Shown here piece by piece: positions 36,307-47,348 of a stretch of 64,000 bases of DNA (the stretch's first letter is position 1; every line of letters begins with the position of its first letter). The position numbers and the translations under genes are program-made. The DNA lies in assembly GCA_003550305.1 (NCBI GenBank), contig QKYT01000060.1, positions 192,861 through 256,860 of the forward strand, read 5' to 3'. Under the pieces are notes generated by a model. That model saw only the letters and a program-made list of their open reading frames with translations. It was not told where the DNA came from and did not search any database. This DNA comes from Glomus cerebriforme. Taxonomy: Eukaryota > Glomeromycota > Glomeromycetes > Glomerales > Glomeraceae.

Positions 36307-39208
36307 CAGTCAGACCTCTATATAATCACCAAGTCGGTTACATCTCCAAGTGGTGATTTTATAGAGGTGTGACTATAATCATTAAACCCCTATACAAATC
36401 CCGATATAATAAAAATCATGTGTAGTAATTATAAAGAGATTTACCTGAATACAGAATAATATTTAGTTTAGAACAATAATTAAACTTTGTGCATCCTTAA
36501 ACTATGACTTTGTTCTCATTTTTTTTTCAAAGCAAAATTTTTATTTCGTAAATTCATTATTATTTGTTATATTATATTATTTATTTTATTATTTATTGTA
36601 TAAACTTCATTATTATTATATAAACTTTAATAAAAATAACAAAATTTCAATCTTCGTAAGTAAAAAAACCAGTGATTAGAGCTTGTTTTTTAGTTTGTAT
36701 TTTAAGTCTTTGAACTGTTTTGAGATACTTTCTAAAAATGCATCCATCATTTTCTTTAAATTCATCACTTTCTTGCTGTTCAAAGAAAGCCATTTAAGTT
36801 TGTAAAGATTTTATTGTATCATCTAAAGAAACTAATTCTGGCTCATCTTCAGAATCATCTGAATTATCATTCTCATTATTTATTTCCCCTTGAACTAATT
36901 TAATGATATCATTATCATCTAAAATATCTTCTGTTATTATTTTTTCTTCCAAACTGCAGAAATATTCATTCAATGAATTTGCTAACGAAATAGAAAAAGG
37001 TCTGTCTGATTCCATACCTAACTCCTCAATTACATGATTAGTATTTGCTATTTCATGGTTAAAAATATTTTGTTGAATTTGTATTGCATTGGCTATATCA
37101 TTTTCAGCTGAAGAAGGTAATATTCCAGTTTTAACCCAACAGTTAAAAATTGTCTCCTCAGTTACATTTTCCTATGCATCTGCTAAATAATCAATAGCTT
37201 CTTTGATATTAACCTTTTCATTATTTATATCTTTTCCTTCTTCAAAAAGTCTTAAAATATGCCGGCAATAGTTTCGCTTATAATGACTTTAAAGCTTTTG
37301 ATAATTCCCATGTCTAATGGCTGAAGGTGACTCGTAGTGTTAGGTAGTAGAAAGGCTACTTCAATATGGGTTAAATTAAGACTAGAAGTATCTCTACCAC
37401 TACCATTATTGCCACGGTGACCTAATTATATTTTACATAAAAGTTGGTAAGTTTTTATAAAAAGATTTATATAATTTTTTATTATAATACATACCACGTG
37501 TTGATCTTGATGTTCTTGTTTGATTTCTAGATCTTCCATATTGTGTTGAAATCAAGGTAGTTCCTTCACCAGTACTTGCAGTATCATCGTTATTATCATT
37601 GGAATCAGAGTCAGCATTATCTTAAAATTAAAAAAATGTTAGTAAGAATATAGTTCTTTATAAAATCTCTATTGTATAATGTCTTTTTGTAAATTTCTGA
37701 AATAAATTAATAAAGAATTATAATTATAATATTTGAAAATTTAATAGACATTAAAAAATACCTTATTCAGCCAAAATATCATGATGTGGATCGAAGTGAG
37801 ATGGTGCATTATCAACTAAGAGCAGGATTTTCTTATTTTGCACTCTAAAATAGCTATCCAAATGGCGGAGCACTTCTTCAAAAATTGAAGAATTCATCCA
37901 TGCCTTAGGATTTGCACGATAGTGAACAGGAAGTCATTCCAAATTAATTCGTGAAAAAGGTCTTGGACGGTTTGCATTACCAATTATCCATAGCATAAGT
38001 TTGTCAGTTTCTGTTACATTAGTACTAAGAAGAACTGTTATTCTAGCTTTATTTTTTTTTGACCAAGAACAGGTTTTGTTGAAAGCGTTTGATTTGGAGG
38101 CATTCGGTAAAAAAGACCTGTTTCATCGATGTTATAAATTCGATCAAGAGTAAATTGGTCTAAAAGCCTACATAATTTCATCTGTTCTTCTGGTAAAGAT
38201 TTCAGCGGAACACTTCCTGCTTCTCCATGTGCACGATATCTTTGAATGTTATTGTATTTTTTGAACTTGTCCAACCATCCATTGGAAAAGACCAATTCAC
38301 TTTCTTGTATGTTAAGTGCTTGAGTAAACACCTTGGCCTTTTCCTTAATTAATAAATCGTTCAAAGTAATACCCCTGGCTGTTACATTTTCTATCCATAT
38401 GCTTATAGTACATTCTAATAATGGAAATTTAACTTCTCTATGCCTAGGTTATTTAGAAAATTCATAAGATATAGCAATAAAGTTTCAAAGAGTTATAAGA
38501 AATAACTGCTTGCCTAAATGTTTTATTTGAAACTTCGGTGATAATTACAGCTTTCCACTTATCTTTTTCTTTCAAAATCTTAGATACAGTACTTCAGTCA
38601 ATTGTTACATTAGAGTATTTTTCATTAAAATGTTCAGCAATTTCATGGTGTTTTTTATTCTTATTAGCTTCTGACCATTCACATATTTGACGTTTAAGGT
38701 CATTACTAATAGCTGAATGGCATTGTTTAGGCTGTCGGTTAGGAGGCATGACAAGAAAAATGTAAGAAAAAGTGCATTTGTATTGAAAAAGGGGTATTTT
38801 AATAAATTTTTTTTAACTTGTGGTAATTTAAAAATCATGATATTTGCTCAGATGTTAATGAATCAAATTTGGTAATGATAATGAATGGTATGTATCGCAA
38901 ATGAACATATCAAAGTGAATTGAAGACATTGGAAAATTTTTGCAAAAAGAGAGCAGAAATGACAACTGATAAAGATTATTATTTAATTGCAGCCAATCGG
39001 ATTTATTAATTTATAACGAATCAGAAATTAGTGATTATAGAGAAGTCAAATCACTTATGAACATAATATGTACATTACAAATCATGTGGTGATAGTGACT
39101 ATAATTGATTTGTGAATATAAAGAAATAAATTTAAGTCCATTTCGCAAAATCAGATTCTTATATAGAGTTGTGACTATATGGGATATGACTGTATAGAAG
39201 TCTGACTG
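36307..39208. mobile_element. Pogo/Tigger-type DNA transposon, 2.9 kb
   Basis: The ends are CAGTCAGACCTCTATATAAT and the complement of CAGTCAGACTTCTATACAGT, flanked by TA duplications at 36305-36306 and 39209-39210. The left terminus also contains AATCACC and GGTGATT motifs arranged in inverted order. The interior encodes a decayed DDE transposase on the minus strand. Deleting the element restores an intact array 3 intron-like unit, which proves insertion into the array. Confidence 0.9.
36794..38748 (-). pseudogene. Pogo/Tigger-type transposase, broken
   Basis: The N terminus MPPNRQPKQCHSAISNDLKR begins a helix-turn-helix domain of the CENP-B/pogo kind. It has a TGA where the family normally has tryptophan before STVSKILKEK. 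A second DNA-binding part (ESELVFSNGWLDKFKK) leads to the DDE nuclease: IYNIDETGLFYRMPP carries the first catalytic Asp and, after a frameshift, ILLLVDNAPSHFDPH carries the second. PNTTSHLQPLDMGIIKSFK lies near the third. An asparagine/serine-rich insert (about 37500-37620) with a GTATGT donor sits between the second and third blocks. The tail is acidic (NSDDSEDEPELVS). Stops and shifts rule out activity. Confidence 0.85.
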
Positions 39209-39375
39209 TATTTTGTTATAAAACTTCATTTTTTCATTTTTTTTTCTTTGTTAGAAATGTTCTAACCAAATGTTTTTCTTTTTTTTGTAGATTCAGTTTG
39301 TTTCTTGAAATTTGGGTTTTTGAGAATCAGAAACGTAAGTTTTGCAAAACTTAGTTACTTTTTTATAGGTTCTGG

Positions 39376-40829
39376 ATTTGGATATTAGAATTGAATAGTT
39401 AGTTAGTATAGCATAGTTAGTATATCTAGAAAGAATTTGTAATTTAATACATTTTTAATAAATGAATATAGTTTAAAATAATAAAATCAATTAACAATAC
39501 TTTTATTTATTAAATATAGTTAATATATGCTAAAATTTGTATTGTTATAGTTTTTCAATATTTTTATATGCATTTTTCAATTAACTTAGTGTTGTTATAC
39601 GCATTTTTAAACTGCCATTATTTTACTGTATGTTGTTATACACCTAAAAATATGTTGCGCAACATATTTTTAATCATGTTAGTTGATAAAGGGTTCATTG
39701 CATAACACTTTTTTGGCGTTGAGCAACACATAGCGTATGTTTACATATTATACACCTATTCAAAACTTTTTGATACTAGCAAAATATGACAAGTTTCTTG
39801 AGCCAATATGTTTCATTTTGCAATACTGCTGAGCAGTAGTTTTTGTATTGATGTAAGTAAAGTATCATCAGGATTGCTGTTGTTAAGAATTGATTAAAAA
39901 CCTCTAAAAATGCCATTAATCTAGATTCCCTTTTACTTGTATATTTTGAAATATATTGCTAAGTTGCGTAAATATTGAGAATAAACTTTAAATTGATATT
40001 CACATGCCAACCTTGCAATTGTAATTTATTGTGAAGATTAATGAATAGATCATTACATGCAGTTAAGATTGCTTGCCAAAACCTAGGGGTTCAGATAAGA
40101 TGGCATTTCACCAAAAAGCAAAATTCTGCTAAAACTATATTAAAGTTATATTAAAAAATTGGCAAAAATCTGGAGAAAAGTGAAACTACCAAAATTTATT
40201 ATAATTGCTGAAACTGCTGAAACTTTGCCAAAACTATAATAAATCTATAGTAAAATTTTAATAAAACTAATTATAAGATTTTGAAGAGGTTTAGGCAGGT
40301 AACTTTACATGCAGTAATAAGTTTAGGTTATTCTTTATTGTCTTCTTGTATTAATGTATAATCTAAATAGTTCTTTAGATATCTGAATTGACATGATTGT
40401 TGACTTGATCTATTAATGTGAATGCAATATAATAGATTACAACATGTATGATGTTATAATTTATTAATTAATTTAATATAATCTTCTGTGCTATCATTAA
40501 TTTCATTACTATTTTTTTAGTACAGATGGCTTGCAGATATTGGTACATGCATATTTAGGTTAATAGTTATAATTATTGAATTAATATATTGTATTATTTT
40601 TTTCATCTCATTTTTATTTGATTTTAGTTTGATCTAATTAATGACAGATGCATTTTTAATTTTAGCTATCCCATATAAGTGTACACTTCCTTTATATTGC
40701 CATTCAAATCAGTACTAATAATTTTTGATATCCCATTGTTGTAAAAGTAAATCATGAAAAAAATACTTAAATCATTTATTAAAAAACCAGATGGCTATAT
40801 GCAAATTATCAACAAGATTTTGTTAACAC
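39376..40829. other. Intergenic, with a perfect palindrome
   Basis: AT-rich non-coding DNA. At 39646-39671 there is an exact 26-bp palindrome centred on TTGCGCAA (arms AAAAATATGTTGC). Related TGTTGCGCAACA-like words recur shortly after (about 39715-39740, GGCGTTGAGCAACAC). No gene is seen. Confidence 0.5.
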
Positions 40830-41968
40830 TATTTAGCTAAATTGGACTTATCTCCTAAATTTTCTCCATCTGGCATTAGCTTATGAAATTCTGGCCAGTG
40901 AAGGTTTGCAGTTCTGAAAGTAAAGAAAATCAGACTTTGATGGCCTATTTACTTAATAAAATCTGATAATTCATACCTTTGTGTTATTCAGAATTGTTTT
41001 GAACCTCTTATCCTTTTATTATATCTCATAGTTTTATTAGCCAGATTTTTATTATTATTATCAATCATTTTCTGTATATTTATAATATTAATCTGTGCAT
41101 CACTAAAATTTTGTCTCATGTAAACCCTCACTTTTTGTTAAGTCCTCCATCTCATCATTGAATTTAAAGCAAAATATCTCCATCAGGAATATCTTACAAA
41201 TTTTTCATTTTTATACCATATCAAGTACTTAAAATATGCTGCTAGTTTTATGTTCTAAGGTCGATCAGATCAAAGATCACAGTGACTATATGGATAAAGT
41301 GTTAAAAATGCTTTTATTATATATTTAGGCATCTGAAACTCATTAATAGGAATGCTATCAATCTTTGGCCACATTAAAGGTGGGTTATTACTTTGTATAT
41401 GATCTAGTGTATTATTGATGGTAACTTCTTTCCTATTTGTTAAGGTATATGAAGATACAAAATTACATACTATTCCATCATTTTTACTTTCTTCATCTAC
41501 TGAAATTTCATCAATTAATTGATTATTTTGCAGCTGCGAAAGCATTTAAGCAATAGAATCATTTTCAGATAAGAATTAAAGTATTTTTTGATTGATGATT
41601 ATATTTTTGTAATATCAGTTGTTCGCTTTTAGCCACACTAGGATATTACTAACTTTACTCTGATATATAATGAAGTTTCTGAAATCTGTTGAATCATTAG
41701 TTGATTATTGATGTATTATTAGTATATCTAGCATTAAAGGATGTTATTAAAAGATGATTAGTAATTTCTTGAATGTCTTAAAGAAAGTTAATGACATTTT
41801 CTCTATATCCAGTTTGTCTTCTTCGAAGTCAATATACTGTTATGATGGTGAACACTTTGTGCAATAAGCATCTCTTCAATTTCTGTTAGACCTTTAAGCT
41901 CATCTGATACATCATCCAGATCTATATTATTTTCTGCAAAAAATCTTTTAGGCTTTGTCTTTTTCATA
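40830..41968 (-). pseudogene. Helitron-like helicase protein remnant
   Basis: Minus-strand fragments appear in the order expected for the N-terminal region of Helitron replication-helicase proteins. KGLTEIEEMLIAQ comes first, then GYRENVINF with a stop and DIQEIT, then MWPKIDSIPINEFQMPKYII and AFLTLYPYSHCDL. YFKYLIWYKNEKFVRYS and WRYFALNSMMRWR follow, and ANLHWPEFHKLMPDGENL comes last. The blocks need several frame changes and contain stops, so this is a dead copy. No helicase domain follows within the window. The assignment rests on recognition of the IEEMLIA, NEFQ.P.YI..AFPTLYP and WRYFALN motifs. Confidence 0.75.
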
Positions 41969-42229
41969 TAGCATTATTAACATATTTCTTTAATAAGCAA
42001 CATTAATAGAATTTATTCATTATATACAGAATAAGAATTATATTAAATATTTTTTATTTTATTGTGAAAGTTTTGCAACTTCTAATATTCATCATCGCTA
42101 AGGGTTTATATTGTTCTTAGTGATCTTTAACTACCTTTAGTTTCTTCAATTAATTCTTATCATTTTTTAATATTATAAAGATGCAATCTACATTTTTGCT
42201 CATTTTGACAGTTAAGATAGGTACTGCAT
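41969..42229. other. Spacer between Helitron relic and hAT-like element
   Basis: AT-rich non-coding DNA; nothing recognised apart from the target-site duplication at its right end. Confidence 0.4.
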
Positions 42230-43368
42230 TAGAGGTATGCTCCAAAATCTGGTCAATCCAGATATCTGGTCATCCATCTGAAAATTGATCAGATTTGGAT
42301 TGATTTGTTTGTACCACTGGATTGACCGGATGGTTCAACAGATATCCGGTCAATCTAATGATCCATTTATATCACTGAATTCATCAGATTCACCAGATTT
42401 TTTACATACTATAATTGAAGGTGGGTGAAGAATTCGTTCCTACAAAAAAGAAAAAAAATGAACGTTAATAAACATTCTTGTATAATAAAAATACCTCCCC
42501 TTTTACTCCATTTAATACATTTTACCTTCAGGAGCCAAACTGAAGAGTTCGTTCCTACAAAAAAGAAAAAAAAATGAACATTAATAAACGTTCTTGTATA
42601 ATAAAAACACCTTCCCTTTTATCCTATTTACCTTCAGGAGCTGAGCCGAAGAATTCATTCCTACAAAAAAAGAAAAAAAAATGAACATTAGTAAACGTTC
42701 TTGTATAATAAAATAAAAAAGAAACACCTCCCCTTTTACCCCATTTATCTTCAGGAGCTGAGCCAAAGAGTTCATTTCTACAAAAAAGAAAAAAAAATGA
42801 ATGTTAATAAATGTTCTTNCTACAAAAAAGAAAAAAAAATGAATGTTAATAAATGTTCTTATATAATAAAAACACCTCTCCTTTTACCCCATTTATCTCA
42901 TTTACCTTTAGGAGCTGAGCTGAAGAGTTTGTTCCTACAAAAAAAAAGAACGTTAACAATGTTCTTATATTAAAGTTTAATAACCATCCCCTTTTATTAC
43001 CTCCAGGAGTCGAGCTGAAGTATTCGTTCCTATAAAAAAAAAAAAAAGAACGTTAGTAACGTTCTTATATTAAAGTTTAATAAAAAAACACCTTCCCATT
43101 TACCCCATTTACTTCCAGAAACTGAGCCGAAGTATTCATTCCTACAAAAAAAAGTAAAAAGAACGTTAAAATAAAAAAAAACACAAAAATAATAAGATTA
43201 TCTGATCAATCTGGTCAATCCAATTATCTGTGTAATATCCAATCAATTCAGTGTTATCCAACAGATCCATCCGGATTATCTGAAATCCGTTCATTCCTTA
43301 ATCCAGATTATCCAATCCATTCAAAAATGAATGACAGATTAAATGGATTTCACCAGAACATACCTCTA
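42230..43368. mobile_element. hAT-like non-autonomous element carrying array 4, 1139 bp
   Basis: Inverted ends TAGAGGTATG and CATACCTCTA are flanked by an exact 8-bp target duplication, TACTGCAT, at 42222-42229 and 43369-43376. An 8-bp duplication with TAGNG ends is hAT-type. Subterminal zones are packed with CAGAT, ATCCGG and GGTCAATCC words in both orientations, typical of transposase-binding repeats. The centre is a tandem intron-like array (listed separately). No transposase is encoded. The exact duplication implies fairly recent movement. Confidence 0.88.
42430..43165 (-). repeat. Array 4: second family of intron-like tandem units
   Basis: Six to seven units of about 110 bp, read on the minus strand. 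An exon-like block of about 29 nt (GAACGAACTCTTCGGCTC then AGCTCCTGAAG) is followed by GTAAAT or GTAAAA, then GGGGTAAAAGGGGAGG and T/A-rich sequence. Then come the hairpin GAACGTTTATTAACGTTC with TTAAC inside, a TTTTTTTCTTTTTT tract and GTAG. The sequence is unrelated to arrays 1-3, but the order of signals and the hairpin around the branch-point-like site are the same. One ambiguous base lies at 42819, and a unit there is partly duplicated. Confidence 0.8.
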
Positions 43369-43376
43369 TACTGCAT

Positions 43377-45139
43377 TCCTTATTACTTTCCATCAAGTTT
43401 TTTTCCTCTCTATATTTTTAAATAATTACACGTCATAATTCATGCTCTTCCTCTATTTCATGTATTTTTCTTATGCTTTTTTTCATGATCACGTACTAGA
43501 CGTGCTTGGTGCTATTTATCTGTCTCATTCTTTTGGCTATTTCTCTTTTGTAATATCTCAAAATTAGTACTTCTGTTATTCATTTTAAAGTAAACTGATT
43601 TAATTTGATTTTTATTATGAATATTAATAATTTTATATTTATTGAAAATTGGAATTATTAATCAAATTAAAAAATTACATCTTTATTATTGAAAATAAAA
43701 ATATTATATACAAATTTTTTCCATTATATAAGATTATAAAAAACTATCCTTTCATGCTATTAAAACAAAATTTAATATATGAATATTACCAAAGTTGGAT
43801 TATATAATAAAGTAACTAAATAAATTTAATTGTTTAAAATCTAATTATTTATTTAAGCTTTATTAATACAAGCATAATAAATTTTTTAACACTTGACAAA
43901 GTTGTATTATATACAGTAATTAAGTAAAATTGATTGTTCTATATTTAAAATATCTAATTGTTTATTTAAGCAAATGAATTTTTATTAATATGAGTTAAAT
44001 AATATTACCAAATTTGTATTAGTAAAATTATTTATTCCATATTAATATTTTTTTTATTTTATTTTTAACATTAGGATGTGTCATAAATGTAACTAAGTAC
44101 AAACTATGTTATATAAAATGCATGTTTCATATTAATATAAACTGTTAATATGAATTATTTAAGATTACGTAAACAAATATTTTGGCATGTAAAATAACTT
44201 TGAACTTAACAATGGTTCACCATTTTCTAGTAAGCTAGTATAATTATTTTTGTAATACATTAAAAAATAATAAAAATCACGTGATAGAACAATAAAGGTG
44301 AAATCATTCAGGTGATAGTTACCTCACATGATCTTCATTCTGGATGCAAGTTAGTAACATTCTTTTAAAAATATTAATAATATGCAAGTTATTGAACTTT
44401 AGAATAAATGTGTATTAATATTAATATTTGTTAAACTACTATATATATTGAAGTAATTTGATAGATAGATTGTCATATGAAAAATTTTTTAATATTTGCA
44501 TTTTATAAAAACTTGCTTTAAATGCAATCAGTTTTTGCAAAAGGTTTTTATTTTCTATACACTTGCATAAAATGCAGTGATGCATATAAAATAGTACTAT
44601 TATAAAAGCATATTGTATAAAATTTTTAAAACTTTTTTTTGTACATATCCCTTTATATAAATCGAAATTAACTATAAGTTATTTATAAAAATATTATTTT
44701 TATACTAAAAATATTTATAATTCTGCATAATTGAAATCCTAATATTTTTTTCTAAATCATCTTACTTTAAACTAAATGTTGTGCAAAAGATCAATATATA
44801 TTATTCAATCCTGTTACAATATGACATTATTTAAATAGTTTATATAATTTACCAAGAGACGTAAATATGCGAATATGGAATGTAGAACAGTAGTAGAATA
44901 CTGCTTTGGAAATTAGTCCTGTTGCATTGAAGGATTCATTCAACTTTTATTTCATAATTTTACGTCACTATTCTTAATTTTATATTGCAACAAAGAAAAA
45001 AGAACCATTCTATAATAATTAGTTTTATTATTATTTATCACAGTATTTACATCAAGATTCTATTTGATTTTACATGACCTGAATTTAATTCACCTAATCA
45101 TTTTCTCAAGATGTATAAGAAGTGACAAATCATTGCCTA
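43377..45139. other. Intergenic, nothing recognised
   Basis: Very AT-rich non-coding DNA with no supported gene, RNA or repeat structure beyond simple A/T runs. Confidence 0.45.
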
Positions 45140-45718
45140 TACAGTAGGTTACAAAAAGTTAAAATGTAAAAAACTATTTTGAGACATTTTTTTTCACTTA
45201 ATTAATAGTAAAATTATGCATAAATATTTAATTTTAAAGGCAAAAAATTTTCGCCTTTTTAACTAAAATAGTTACAGTAAAATAAATACCAAAATCGATT
45301 CTTTGACTTAAGAATAGCTTATGTTTCAAAAATCAGAATGATTGGATCAGTAATTATTGAGAAATCTGCTTTTAAAACCCATAAAATTTTGCAAATTTCA
45401 TATGTAAAACCAAATTTTAATGATTTTTAAAAGTGAATTTCTCAATAACTACTGATTCAATCATTCTGATTTTTGAAACATAAGATATTCTTAAGTCAAA
45501 GAATCGATTTTTGGTATTTATTTTACTGTAACTATTCTGGTTAAAAAGGCGAAATTTTTTTGCCTTTAAAATTAAATATTTATGCATAATTTTACTATTA
45601 TCATAAGTGAAAAAAAATGTCTCAAAATAGTTTTTTACATTTTAACTTTAAATGTAAAATTATTGTTAAAAATGTTTATTTGATTTTTAGGTGGTCGGTT
45701 TTTTGTAACCCACCATCT
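45140..45718. mobile_element. Long foldback MITE, about 579 bp
   Basis: The left arm (about 45140-45370) and right arm (about 45425-45718) are near-exact complements. Paired words include AACTATTTTGAGACATTTT, TCTTTGACTTAAGAATA and ATCAGAATGATTGGATCA. The outer ends are GTAGGTTACAAAAA and the complement of GTGGGTTACAAAAAA. The right arm carries about 50 extra bases near its end. The loop is about 60 bp. TA-like flanks suggest mariner-type mobilisation, but I cannot fix the duplication. It ends about 225 bp upstream of the STN1 start codon. Confidence 0.8.
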
Positions 45719-45943
45719 AATTATTTTTATTCAGTATAATGTATTTATATCTTTTGATAAATAATAAAAAATTATATACACAAATTTCGTCAATAAATAA
45801 TACATTTTAACCAGTAAAATGTGCGGTGATTATCAGTATCAGGCTATCAGCACCAATAGCACCAATCAGATAATTTTAGTAAATTAGCGTTCTTTCTCGG
45901 CGATTTGTAATTAAATAGCAATGACAATATATCAAAAGCAACG

Positions 45944-47332
45944 ATGTCAACTCACTTCTTCCGTAAAATGAACAACGCAAATTTTATGAGCTCTGGGAAT
46001 TCTTTCACTCACGTAAAGCAGACATGGGAATACGATCCATTATGTCAAACAGAAGTAAAATTGTTTATTAAAGACATACTTAATTTAAGACACGTTAAAT
46101 ATAAAAAAATTGATAATAAAAGTGGTATGTAATAAAAAGTTTTTTTTATGTAATCATTTTATGTAATTTTGTAATTTAGTATAAAATATACTTGTAAATA
46201 TAGGTGTGGAAAAAGAAATATCGGTATTTTATTATGGCAAATCGAATAGACCAATACAATTTGTTGACATTATTGGAATAATTAGAGCCATTGTACCTTT
46301 TAGAAAAGTAATTATATATTATCGTAAGTATTTTTTAAGTTCTTTAAGTTCTTGTTGAATATTACGCGTTTTCATGTTAATTCTTATCTTGTGTATAATA
46401 TAGTTGATGATGGATCATCTACTATTGCGTGTGTAGAATTTATACCAGAAGATATAACTTCTCCACAACAAGATGATTCGATATATGATTCAGCAAGTAC
46501 ATCTACTCGCGTACCATTAGTTTTGAACAAATTTAACTTATCAGAATTAGTAAGAATCAGTGGAATTATTAGTGAATATAAAGAACGAAAAGAAATTAAA
46601 ATTCGCCAAATGGGTAAATATGTTTTGTGTAATACAGCGAGTCTTTGTGTGACTTGTTCGGTACAAATTTTTTCAAATGGATTAATCATTTTTTTTATAG
46701 ATAAAATAGAAGATCCAAACGAAGAATTACTCCGATGGATAGAGATAATAGATTTAAAAACAAATGTATACTCTAAAGAATATAAAATTACATTGAATCA
46801 TTCTAATGAAAAAGGACTTTTACGTGATAAATCTTCAGCAATTTCTTCTTCAACTAATAAAGTCTATTGGCATAATATTTCAAAATATTATCCAAGTAAG
46901 AAGATAAGTAACAATACAAGTGGTGGCGACGATAATATACAATCCAGTGCAATACAATGTAGTGCATTACAATTTAGCACAGTCAAGATTCATTATGATG
47001 AGGAAACTTTAAAGAGATATATTAAAGAATATATTAATGAAAATGGATTTAATGAATTTAGATTTAGTAGAATTGTTGAAGAATCAAGATTACAAGAAAT
47101 TGCAATTAAAGTATTACAATCACAAGGGAGAGAAATTGATAATTTCACGAAGGAAGTTAAGACAGCACAAGGAAGAAATAATAATTTTAAACAATATAAA
47201 AAAGAAATAACATATTTGTTTAAAAAAATATTAAAAAGTTTAGTGCAAAATGAAAATTACTTACAATCTGATCAAAATCTAATTTCTTTCATTGTAGTAA
47301 AGAAAGAAATTAAGACTGATAATAATAGTTAA
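45944..47332 (+). CDS. STN1: CST complex subunit STN1 (OB-fold telomere protein)
   Basis: STN1 works with CTC1/CDC13 and TEN1 to cap telomeres and recruit DNA polymerase alpha-primase. Four exons (45944-46124, 46204-46323, 46404-46613, 46701-47332) give 380 residues. Family features are WEYDPLCQTEVKLFIKDIL near the N terminus and the OB-fold strands ISVFYYGKSNRPIQFVDIIG and IIYYLDDGSSTIACVEF, with IKIRQMDKIEDPNEELLRW after splicing of the last intron. A helical C-terminal half (about 210-370) should form the winged-helix region. The third intron (46614-46700) is 87 nt with no in-frame stop, so a read-through frame exists. Splicing is preferred because it restores the OB-fold alignment. The stop lies 16 bp from the convergent F-box gene. 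Confidence 0.88.
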
Positions 47333-47348
47333 CATTTTCTATTTGGTA

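Larger units (their letters stand above)
33964..39375 (+). repeat. Array 3: intron-like tandem array, interrupted
   Basis: Units of about 115-120 bp belong to the array 1 family. An exon-like block (ATTCAGCTCTGAAAACAGAA type, about 22-36 nt) is followed by GTAAGTTT or a variant (ATAAGT, GTAAAT). Then come an inverted AC-TTCATTACRAGCTT segment, a T-rich run, AGAAATGTTCTAACTGAACG with CTAAC in a stem loop, TTTCTTCTTTTCTTTTG and TAG. Array sequence occupies 33964-34805, 35038-35197, 35744-36306 and 39209-39375. It is interrupted by an assembly gap, a palindromic MITE (35198-35743) and a pogo element (36307-39208). The last unit ends with TATAG and GTTCTGGATTTGG. Confidence 0.85.

Noticed and set aside
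46384..46689. Minus-strand frame of 101 codons opposite STN1
   Set aside because: It is antisense to conserved OB-fold exons and shows no domain.
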